Assembly (NCBI RefSeq): GCF_034313965.1
Contig: NZ_JAVIWQ010000002.1
Span: 2,046,001 to 2,110,000 of the forward strand
Reading direction: 5' to 3'
Source: Herbaspirillum sp. RTI4
GTDB taxonomy: Bacteria; Pseudomonadota; Gammaproteobacteria; Burkholderiales; Burkholderiaceae_D
DNA: 64,000 bases
The notes beneath the pieces were generated by a model. The model saw only the letters and a list, made by a program, of their open reading frames with translations. It was not told where the DNA came from and ran no database searches. This document shows positions 19,340-26,514 of the stretch, in pieces. The translations under genes were made by a program, and so were the position numbers. Every line of letters begins with the position of its first letter. The stretch's first letter is position 1.

Positions 19340-20719
19340 ATGAAATCAACGAGCTCAGTGCAATTTGGAGTGACCATGCCCCCAGAAACGCCGTTCGATC
19401 TCAAATTCACATCCCGCGAAGTCACCGCCTGGGGTGGCCTGGCCCTTTTGAAGCGCATGCTTGACGGCATGGGTTTCAAAGAAGCTCTGAAAAGCTGGGA
19501 TCTACCCCAGCCCGGCTCCAACCGGGGCTATGCGCCAGAACAACTCATTGAACAAATGATCGTCAGTATCTGGTGCGGCGCGGCGCGCTTTGCCCATGCC
19601 GACATCACCCGCCTGGACAGCACCCTGGTGCGCCTGTTCGGCTGGGGCAAAGCCGCAGACCACAAAGCCATCGTCAGGTTATTCCAGCGCTTTGACCAAC
19701 CCAGCGCCAGTCGAGTGCAAAGCAGCAGTTACCGTTGGCTCTTCGACAAACTCCAACTCAACCCCATCACCCTGGATGTGGACTCCACCGTATTGACCCG
19801 CTGGGGCAGCCAGATCGAAGGCGGCGCCAAGGGCTACAACCCCAAGAACAAGGGTCGCGCCAGCCACCACCCGTTGTTGGCGTTCGTAGCAGACTGGCGC
19901 CTGGTGGCCAACTTCTGGCTGCGCCCGGGCAACACCGCATCGAGCAACAACATCGAGAGTTTTATTGAGTCCACACTGGAGAACCTGGGGGCCACCAAGG
20001 TGGGCCTGTTTCGCGCCGACAGTGGTTTTTATGACAAGACCATAGTGACCCTGCTCAAAGCCAAGAAGATCAGCCACATCATCAGCGCCCGACTGACGCA
20101 TGCACTACAGCAATCTATCGTAGATCAGTGCAAGTGGCAGCAAGTCGAGGTGGGTCTGGAAGTCTCCGAGTTGAGCTACCAGCCGCAGGGCTGGGGGACA
20201 CCACAGCGCCTGGTGGTGGTGCGCCAGCATATCAAACGCAAGAATGGTGCGGTGGCGGGCAAGACGCTATCGTTGTTTGCCGATGACCCGGATCTGCAGG
20301 GCTGGCGCTATGGTGCCATGCTCACCGACTTGAGCATTCCGGCGCTGGAGGTGTGGCGCCTGTACCGCGGGCGTGCAGATTGCGAGAACCGGATCAAGGA
20401 GCTCAAGGCGGACTTTGGCTTGGGCAGCTTTGTGTTGCGCGACTTCTGGGCTACCGAGGCGGCACTGGGGGTGACGATGCTGGCCTACAACTTGATGAGT
20501 GTATTTCGCCATGCGGTGATGCGCCAAAAGGTGCATCACACGCTGGCAACGCTGCACCACCAGGTGCTGGCTGTGGGGGCACTGTGGGATGACAACACGA
20601 AGAACACCAAGCAGACGTTCCGTCTGGCAGTGGCGCGCAAACGAAGACCGTGGTTTGAGGGCTTGTGGGCCAATGCGGGAGAGCCAGTGAAGCTCACGCC
20701 GAGCCCATCAAATTCCTAA
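19340..20719 (+). CDS. IS1380-family transposase
   Basis: A 459-aa DDE transposase of the IS4/IS1380 group. The probable catalytic triad is D148 (in DVDSTVLTRWG), D227 (in FRADSGFYDK) and E349 (in YRGRADCENRIKELK, the Y-R-E-K signature). It occupies nearly all of the element, and its stop lies 13 bp before the right end. The ATG at 19340 is directly after a strong palindrome; an ATG at 19376 (MPPETPFDLKF) is an alternative start. No internal stop or frameshift is visible. Confidence 0.93.
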   Translation: MKSTSSVQFGVTMPPETPFDLKFTSREVTAWGGLALLKRMLDGMGFKEALKSWDLPQPGSNRGYAPEQLIEQMIVSIWCGAARFAHADITRLDSTLVRLFGWGKAADHKAIVRLFQRFDQPSASRVQSSSYRWLFDKLQLNPITLDVDSTVLTRWGSQIEGGAKGYNPKNKGRASHHPLLAFVADWRLVANFWLRPGNTASSNNIESFIESTLENLGATKVGLFRADSGFYDKTIVTLLKAKKISHIISARLTHALQQSIVDQCKWQQVEVGLEVSELSYQPQGWGTPQRLVVVRQHIKRKNGAVAGKTLSLFADDPDLQGWRYGAMLTDLSIPALEVWRLYRGRADCENRIKELKADFGLGSFVLRDFWATEAALGVTMLAYNLMSVFRHAVMRQKVHHTLATLHHQVLAVGALWDDNTKNTKQTFRLAVARKRRPWFEGLWANAGEPVKLTPSPSNS

Positions 20720-20848
20720 TGGACAATCTCGGATAAATATGTTAGAAAATTTTCGAATAAATTGCATAATCTAGACATTACGAAATTGTATTCACTAATG
20801 TTATTTCTGCAGAAAAAAGCGCGTATAAATAGCCGCTATTTTTGTCGT

Positions 20849-20885
20849 CGTCGTCCCGTTGCTGGGTAAACGACGGCCATTTTTT
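20849..20885 (+). terminator. Terminator-like hairpin in the leader of the secretion locus
   Basis: CGTCGT (20849-20854) pairs with ACGACG (20870-20875), with an inner CCC/GGG pairing and a GTTGCT loop. GCCA and six Ts (20880-20885) follow. It lies 44 bp before the tolC-like start and 117 bp after the IS, so it may act as a leader attenuator or block read-through from the IS. The 196-bp stretch 20733-20928 is otherwise AT-rich without a convincing promoter. Confidence 0.45.
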
Positions 20886-20928
20886 GTGCGCGTGGTGGCG
20901 CTTCTAGTGATGAAAAGTAATTGAGTAA

Positions 20929-22593
20929 ATGATTAGTAAAATAAAATTTGAAGTTATTGCGCTGCAAAGTTTTGTTATTTTGGTTCTGGCATCCCCGACT
21001 TTATTTGCTGCGGACCTTGTAGCTCGCCCGTCAGCTTCGCGAAATATCCTGAATGAGCAGGACTTCACTCAAGGAGCCCCAGCGCGCATGCCAGCAAGTG
21101 CCGACGTACCGTCGCCGCCGATAGTGATACCTGCTCCGACCCCTGCGTCTGACATGGGTTTATTACCCAAGCGTACTTCCCCACTCAAGGTCGGAATCCC
21201 TGCGATGGCGTCTGAAAATGAAGAAGCGGGAACGGTCAATGTAGACGATGAGATTTTGCATTTGCTGCGAGAGTCCGATCAGGCATTCACCGGTACTTCG
21301 CTGACCTTGCCAGAAGGAATCGCCGAAGGCGATGGCAAGGAACAGAATTTTCTGTCGCTGGAAGAAGCACTGGCGCGCGCTTTGCAAAACAGCTATAGCT
21401 ATGCCGCCTCCAATGCGCAAGCAGAGGGAGCGGGATACGCCAAAAATATCGCACTGGGTCAATTCGGGCCGACGATTGATGTACGCGGGCAGCGCGGGCG
21501 CGAGTATTCTGCCCCGGCCTCGGTTCTGGATCAGAGCACCGGTCTGGCACAGCTATCGAATATCCACCTGCGCACGGATACCAGCATCATCGCGCGCCAG
21601 CCGCTGTTTAATCCCAGTACCTATTTCGATTACCGCAAGCAGTCCGCGATGGCCGTTGCCGCCGACCGCCGTACCGAAGACGCCCGCGAAACCTTGTACT
21701 ACCAGGCCATCAAGGCCTATTACGATTTGTTGCGCGGTTATGCCGCCGTATCGTTTGCCGCCAGCTATGCCAAACGCATGGACAGCTTGCTCGAATACAT
21801 GCAAAAACGGATGGATGGCGGCGGTGCCAGCAAAGTCGATTTCGAACGCGTGCGTGGGCGCACTCTGACTGCTCAGGCATCGGTCATCGAAGCCAATGGC
21901 GTGCTGGAAAGCGCCATGGTTACTATGGCGCAACTGACGGGCGTACGCACACAACGCTTGGGCGTACCGGCGAAGATGATGCCGGTTGTGCCCGCATCCT
22001 CCAAACTGGCGCTGGAGCGCGTGTATGAAAGCAATCCCGCAGTACGCGCCGCGCGCGCGGATGCGAATGCGGCACGCCAGGAAATGTATTCAGCGCGTGC
22101 CCGTTTCTCGCCGCAGCTCTCGATTGAAGTCACGCAAGGACGCACGCGGGGTGCCGGTGGTGATCCTGCCCTCACTACGGATCGTCGTTACATGCTGGTG
22201 CTCAGCATGAATGTCTTTAACAGCGGTGCCGACTATTACTATCAAAAACAAATTGGCAGCAAGCTGGAAGAAAAGAACAACACCGCTCTGGATACCGAGC
22301 GCAAATTAAAAGAACAGATTCAGATCAATTACCGCACGCTGGACGCCGTCAAGAAACGCATCGATATCGCCAAGCAGGCCTATCAGGCTAACGCCAATGT
22401 CGCCGATGTCTTTCTGGATCAGCTGGGTACCGGCAATAAACAATTGCTCGATGTACTCGATGCCTACCAGCAAGCGTATCAATCGCGCACCGACCTGGCG
22501 CAGATGTTATTTCTGCAAGCGGACATCAGTTATCAGATTCTGCGCAACACCGGACGGGCATCGCAATTCGTCCAAGAAATGCCCGCACCATGA
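20929..22593 (+). CDS. TolC-family outer membrane channel of a type I secretion system (SiiC-like)
   Basis: A 554-aa outer membrane efflux protein. A signal peptide of about 27 residues (hydrophobic IALQSFVILVLASPTLFA) is followed by a 115-residue Pro/Ala-rich, non-conserved stretch, then the TolC fold from LSLEEALARALQNSY (about 142) to the C-terminus. The two repeats contain long helices typical of the trans-periplasmic tunnel (YYQAIKAYYDLLRGYA; LGTGNKQLLDVLDAYQ). It is the first gene of a locus with adaptor, ABC transporter and giant substrate, so it should form the outer membrane exit. The next gene starts 21 bp downstream behind a strong ribosome site. Confidence 0.9.
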   Translation: MISKIKFEVIALQSFVILVLASPTLFAADLVARPSASRNILNEQDFTQGAPARMPASADVPSPPIVIPAPTPASDMGLLPKRTSPLKVGIPAMASENEEAGTVNVDDEILHLLRESDQAFTGTSLTLPEGIAEGDGKEQNFLSLEEALARALQNSYSYAASNAQAEGAGYAKNIALGQFGPTIDVRGQRGREYSAPASVLDQSTGLAQLSNIHLRTDTSIIARQPLFNPSTYFDYRKQSAMAVAADRRTEDARETLYYQAIKAYYDLLRGYAAVSFAASYAKRMDSLLEYMQKRMDGGGASKVDFERVRGRTLTAQASVIEANGVLESAMVTMAQLTGVRTQRLGVPAKMMPVVPASSKLALERVYESNPAVRAARADANAARQEMYSARARFSPQLSIEVTQGRTRGAGGDPALTTDRRYMLVLSMNVFNSGADYYYQKQIGSKLEEKNNTALDTERKLKEQIQINYRTLDAVKKRIDIAKQAYQANANVADVFLDQLGTGNKQLLDVLDAYQQAYQSRTDLAQMLFLQADISYQILRNTGRASQFVQEMPAP

Positions 22594-22614
22594 TGCGGCA
22601 ATAGGGGAGAGGGA

Positions 22615-23394
22615 ATGGAAGGGGGAAAAGAACAAAATTTCTGGCCGGGCTTCGTCGATGCCCTCTCCAACGTCGTGTTGGTGATGATTTTCGTCGTCGT
22701 CGTATTCGTCGTGACCCTGTTTTACTATTCGCAAAAACTGGCCCAGATCAAAGCACTCAAGCTGATCCAGAAAAGAGATCTGGTTGAGGAAGTCGTCGCG
22801 CCCACCAAAAGACAACCGCGTGCTGGTACAGACGAGCAGAGTGATCCCGATGCCCAACGCGTCAGGCTCGATGCCGAAAGTAAAAGCGAAGAAATTAAAT
22901 TACTGAAAAACCGGATCGTGACGCTGGAAGCCAAGCTGTCTAAAAATTCCAGCAACGCCAATGCCGGCAGCATGCAGAGCGACGAGGGCGTACCGAATAA
23001 AACCATAGAGGTTCTGAAGTCCACCAAATCGCCTTCCACCGATACTGCGCCCGGAGTCAAGGTCGAACGACAGAACGACAGCATTACCCTGCGTTTCGAC
23101 AGCGAGGGCGTGGAACTCACCCCTGACGCCATCAAGCTGCTCGACGCAAACCTGTCGCGCTGGGTGGACCGGCTCAAGGGACAACAAGGCAAGTTAGTCA
23201 TTACCGGCGTCGTCGCATCGGTGTCGTACACCGAAGGTCGACGCCGCGCCTATTACCGCACGATTGCCATACGCAATCATTTGCTGGATTTAGGTGTGCC
23301 TGCGGTCAGTCTGGTGAGTCGGGTCGTGCCGGGCGAAGAAAGTGCGGAAAACGACGCCAAGGTGGTGATTCAGTACGTGGCGGGCGGCAAATGA
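22615..23394 (+). CDS. MotB/SiiA-like inner-membrane proton-channel subunit with OmpA-like periplasmic domain
   Basis: A 259-aa protein with one transmembrane helix (about 16-41) preceded by WPGFVDALSNV. The membrane-edge Asp, D15, stands where MotB-type stators have their proton-binding Asp; from memory, Salmonella SiiA has a closely similar WPSFVD start with the functionally important D13. A charged coiled region (about 45-120) leads to an OmpA/MotB-C-like domain (about 155-255; GRRRAYYRTIAIRNHLLDLG), which could contact peptidoglycan. GGGGAGAGGGA directly precedes the ATG, and its end overlaps the adaptor gene by 4 bp. Its predicted partner is the MotA-like protein at 24838. The family assignment is by motif and context, not by search. 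Confidence 0.82.
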   Translation: MEGGKEQNFWPGFVDALSNVVLVMIFVVVVFVVTLFYYSQKLAQIKALKLIQKRDLVEEVVAPTKRQPRAGTDEQSDPDAQRVRLDAESKSEEIKLLKNRIVTLEAKLSKNSSNANAGSMQSDEGVPNKTIEVLKSTKSPSTDTAPGVKVERQNDSITLRFDSEGVELTPDAIKLLDANLSRWVDRLKGQQGKLVITGVVASVSYTEGRRRAYYRTIAIRNHLLDLGVPAVSLVSRVVPGEESAENDAKVVIQYVAGGK

Positions 23395-24776
23395 AATTTT
23401 TACCAAAGCCCGGCACCGCATTGGCCCATCTGCGACGCAGCCAGATCGTGGCGCGTGGCCTGATACCGCTGTTCGATCGCGGCATGGAAGCGCATCGCAC
23501 CATGCCCCGACCCAAGCTGTTTGTGCTGATCGTCGTGTGGACCATGCTGGTGCTGGTGGTCTGGGCTTACTTTGCCAAGATCGACATGGTGGTGCGCGGC
23601 GATGGTCGCATCGTCTCGTCCGAACATAATCAAGTGATACAGCATCTGGAAGGCGGCATCGTCGCCGCGATTTTCGCGCGCGAAGGCGCGGTAGTGCGCA
23701 AGAACCAGGTGCTGATCACGATCAGCGACGTGCGAGCCAGCGCCGATCAGAGCGAAGGCCGGGTCAAGCTGTTGGGCTTGCGCACGCGGGTAGCGCGGCT
23801 CACGGCAGAAGCCAACGGCGCAGCCGTATTGCGTTTGCCGGAAGACATCCCGCGCAGCGACCCGGCAGTGCAAAGCGAGCAGGCCGCCTTCGATGCGCGG
23901 CAAGCCAAACTCAATGGCGAGTTGAGCATCCTGCGCGAACAGTCGGCGCAGCGTCAGGCAGAACTGTCGGAAACGGTCGCGCGGCAGAAAAGTCTGGCCG
24001 ATGAATACGCGCTGGCGCAGCAGCAATATCACCTGGTGCATTCAATGTTTACCAAAAATGCCGCCTCGCAAATGGAAGATATTCAGGCGCAATCGCATTC
24101 GCAGGACGTGCAAAGTCGGCTCAGCGCGGCCAGCGCCATGATTCCCCGACTACGTGCCGCGATTGCCGAAGCGCAAGCCAAACTCGGCGATGGCGTATCG
24201 CGTTTTCGCGCCGAAGCACGCGCCGATCTGACCACAGCGGAAACCGAACTGGCGCGCTTGTCGGAAGAAATGAAATCGCGCAACGACCGGGTTTTGCGTT
24301 CCGAAGTCAAAGCGCCGATGAATGGTGTAATCAACCGGATTTTCATTAATACCGTAGGCGGCGTGGTCAAGCCCGGCGATCCGATTCTGGAAATGACGCC
24401 AATCGACGACAAGCTCGTCATTGAAGCCCGCATCCGGCCCACCGACCGCGCCCAACTCGCCATCGGCCGGCCGGCGCGTGTTCGTGTTACCGCCTACGAT
24501 TCCGGCGTGTACGGATCGATGAATGGCGTGGTCACGGAAATCAGTGCCGATACGGTGCCGGAAGAGAACGCCCGCGGCGAGCGCGATTACCGCGTCAAAG
24601 TGGAAGTCACGCGCGATGCCGCACAGAGCGGCGTCAAAAACCGCGACAGTGATACGCCGCTGATGCCGGGCATGACGGCCACTGCCGACATCGTGGTGGG
24701 ACGGCGCACCGTATGGCAATACCTGATGTCCCCGCTGAGCCACTTCGGTCAGATGGCATTACGCGAACCGCGTTGA
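23391..24776 (+). CDS. HlyD-family membrane fusion protein of the type I secretion system (SiiD-like)
   Basis: A 461-aa periplasmic adaptor linking the ABC transporter to the TolC-like channel. One transmembrane helix (about 43-63) is followed by the lipoyl half-motif GDGRIVSSEHNQVIQHLEGG, a long coiled-coil hairpin (about 120-310), the second half-motif (SEVKAPMNGVINRI) and a beta-barrel. The C-terminal PGMTATADIVVGRRTVWQYL is the classic HlyD-family ending. It overlaps the upstream gene by ATGA, indicating translational coupling. Confidence 0.95.
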   Translation: MKFLPKPGTALAHLRRSQIVARGLIPLFDRGMEAHRTMPRPKLFVLIVVWTMLVLVVWAYFAKIDMVVRGDGRIVSSEHNQVIQHLEGGIVAAIFAREGAVVRKNQVLITISDVRASADQSEGRVKLLGLRTRVARLTAEANGAAVLRLPEDIPRSDPAVQSEQAAFDARQAKLNGELSILREQSAQRQAELSETVARQKSLADEYALAQQQYHLVHSMFTKNAASQMEDIQAQSHSQDVQSRLSAASAMIPRLRAAIAEAQAKLGDGVSRFRAEARADLTTAETELARLSEEMKSRNDRVLRSEVKAPMNGVINRIFINTVGGVVKPGDPILEMTPIDDKLVIEARIRPTDRAQLAIGRPARVRVTAYDSGVYGSMNGVVTEISADTVPEENARGERDYRVKVEVTRDAAQSGVKNRDSDTPLMPGMTATADIVVGRRTVWQYLMSPLSHFGQMALREPR

Positions 24777-24796
24777 ATGAACGAGGGTAGCTGCCA

Positions 24797-24841
24797 ATGA
24801 AATGTAATTTACTGAAGAGACTGGACAAACCTGCATCATGA
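24797..24841 (+). CDS. Possible 14-codon leader peptide coupled to the MotA-like gene
   Basis: ATG at 24797 opens a 14-aa frame (MKCNLLKRLDKPAS) that ends in TGA at 24839-24841, overlapping the next start codon as ATGA. GAGGG lies 9 nt before its ATG, whereas the large gene at 24838 has no ribosome site of its own. Translation of this mini-ORF could therefore deliver ribosomes to the downstream start. Its expression is unproven. Confidence 0.35.
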   Translation: MKCNLLKRLDKPAS

Positions 24842-26502
24842 AAACGCTACGCAAATTCTATTTTCTGGCGGCGATCCCATCGCTGTTCCTGCTGCTGGGC
24901 GGCACCATGTTCAGTGGCTTCGTTCTGCATGCGATTCACATCAATCCGGTTCTGAATCTGTTCATCATCGCGGTGGCCATATTCGGCGTCGGTCTGATCG
25001 TCTACAACATCTATACCGCCAACTGGGAATACGACAAACTGATGTTGTTCCATTCGCGTGCCGCTGCCGGTGAAACGATGGAAGATCTGGTGCAGGACCC
25101 GATTTTCGCCGGTTCAGAAATCGCCAAAGTGCTGGTTAGCGTGGCCAGCACCAAAGGCCGCCTGACATCGCGTATCGAACAGGAAACGATTGAACGCTCG
25201 CTGTCGGAATTACATGCCCATCTGGAAGCACAGATGGAGTTTCCGCAATATCTGACGGGCTTCATGATTGCGCTCGGTCTGCTCGGTACCTTTATCGGTT
25301 TGCTGGAAACGCTGGTCAGCACCGCCGATCTGATCGACGGTTTCGGCAAGGCCAGTCAGGGAGCCGATATGGACGCATCCTTTATCCATCTGGTTGCCGA
25401 TTTGCAAAAGCCACTGGCCAGCATGGGTACCGCTTTCAGCGCCTCGATGTTTGGACTGATAGGATCGCTGGCGCTGGGTCTGACGCTGATTTGTCTGCGC
25501 GGCGCAGGCAAGCGCTTGCTGGTCGTCACACGCGAATGTATCAGCGACATGGTGCAGCATGTGGTGCATGAAATGTCGGGGCCGGGCTCCTCCCAGCGGC
25601 AAGGAATTTCAGAAACGTTCCTGACCGAATTTCTGCACGATCTGATGGTGCTGCAGCGCGAATCAGTATTGACCTCGCGCAACAGCTCCGAAGCCTCGTT
25701 GCAAGCCGGCATCAAGCTGGAGACGATGAATGAGCGCCTCGGCAGCGTGGCCAAGTTGTTCATGGAAAGCATAGAAGAATCGAAGAGCGCACGTCAGTTG
25801 ATGGCGTTCGGACCGCGCATGCACGAAGTAGGGCAGCAAACGCTGGAAGAGATTCGCAACCTGTCGCAGATCGTGAATCAGAAACTGGCGTCCGGCGAAG
25901 ACATCACGAATAGTTTTTCCCTGTTGAACGAACGCCTGACGGTCAACGGCGATATTGCGTTACGCAGTTCCGACCTCTTGCCGAAAATCGTCAGCACCAT
26001 GCAGAGCGGACAAAATGCGCTGGCATCGGCCTTGTCGACATTGCAAGGGCAGCAAATCGATCAGGCCAGTATTTACGAGAAATCGGCACAGCATATTGCG
26101 CAGTTGCCCGCCTTGCTGACGCAGGTCTCTACCCGCATGGCCGATGAATTGAATGCCATCCAGTATCAGGGTGAAATCCATGCTTCCGTGGCAACGCGTC
26201 TGGGACAACTGGGTACGGCCATCAGTGAAAACACCAGCAATGTCGCGCGCGATGCCTTGACCGCGCGTCAGTTGCAGATCGATATGGCGAAACACATGGC
26301 GATGCAAAATGAGCGCATCAAGGGACTCGATTCGATTCCCGAAGCGCTGTCGTCCATCAGCGAAGCATTGATGCGTCAGAACGTGAACGCGCAAACCATC
26401 ATCGAAGAAATGCGCGCCGGACGACAAACGCTGATCAAGGATTTGCGTCTGGAATTGCGTGAAGCAATGCGTGAAATTTCTACCCGTTCCGGTAAAAACT
26501 AG
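24838..26502 (+). CDS. MotA/ExbB/SiiB-like proton-channel subunit with long C-terminal tail
   Basis: A 554-aa protein with predicted helices at about 8-30, 36-57, 141-163 and 200-222. The pair LGLLGTFIGLLETL (147-160) and LASMGTAFSASMFGLIGS is the MotA/TolQ/ExbB signature for the ion-conducting helices. After residue 230, some 320 residues of mostly helical, cytoplasm-facing sequence follow. With the MotB-like product it should form a stator-type proton channel, as SiiB does with SiiA in SPI-4. The long tail also recalls ZorA, but no other Zorya gene is present. Its ribosome site is poor and it overlaps a 14-codon ORF. Function in secretion is inferred from context. Confidence 0.82.
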   Translation: MKTLRKFYFLAAIPSLFLLLGGTMFSGFVLHAIHINPVLNLFIIAVAIFGVGLIVYNIYTANWEYDKLMLFHSRAAAGETMEDLVQDPIFAGSEIAKVLVSVASTKGRLTSRIEQETIERSLSELHAHLEAQMEFPQYLTGFMIALGLLGTFIGLLETLVSTADLIDGFGKASQGADMDASFIHLVADLQKPLASMGTAFSASMFGLIGSLALGLTLICLRGAGKRLLVVTRECISDMVQHVVHEMSGPGSSQRQGISETFLTEFLHDLMVLQRESVLTSRNSSEASLQAGIKLETMNERLGSVAKLFMESIEESKSARQLMAFGPRMHEVGQQTLEEIRNLSQIVNQKLASGEDITNSFSLLNERLTVNGDIALRSSDLLPKIVSTMQSGQNALASALSTLQGQQIDQASIYEKSAQHIAQLPALLTQVSTRMADELNAIQYQGEIHASVATRLGQLGTAISENTSNVARDALTARQLQIDMAKHMAMQNERIKGLDSIPEALSSISEALMRQNVNAQTIIEEMRAGRQTLIKDLRLELREAMREISTRSGKN

Positions 26503-26514
26503 GTCAGCAAGAGC

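Larger units (their letters stand above)
19243..20732 (+). mobile_element. Complete IS1380-family insertion sequence
   Basis: A 1490-bp element bounded by perfect 17-bp inverted repeats, CCGAGATTGTCCATTAG (19243-19259) and CTAATGGACAATCTCGG (20716-20732). The pentamer ATAAA occurs directly outside both ends (19238-19242 and 20733-20737), a target-site duplication of the size expected for this family. One transposase gene fills it. Both flanks are markedly AT-rich and appear to have been one intergenic region between livF and the secretion locus. Intact ends, gene and duplication suggest a recent and possibly active insertion. Confidence 0.93.

Noticed and set aside
20733..20928. ops/RfaH element upstream of the secretion operon
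   Set aside because: Looked for GGCGGTAG-type sequence because SPI-4 uses RfaH; none is seen in the leader.
24838..26502. Zorya-type anti-phage defence (ZorAB) as an explanation of the MotAB-like pair
   Set aside because: No zorC, zorD or zorE is present, the pair is split by an HlyD-like gene, and the setting is type I secretion; SiiAB is the better match.
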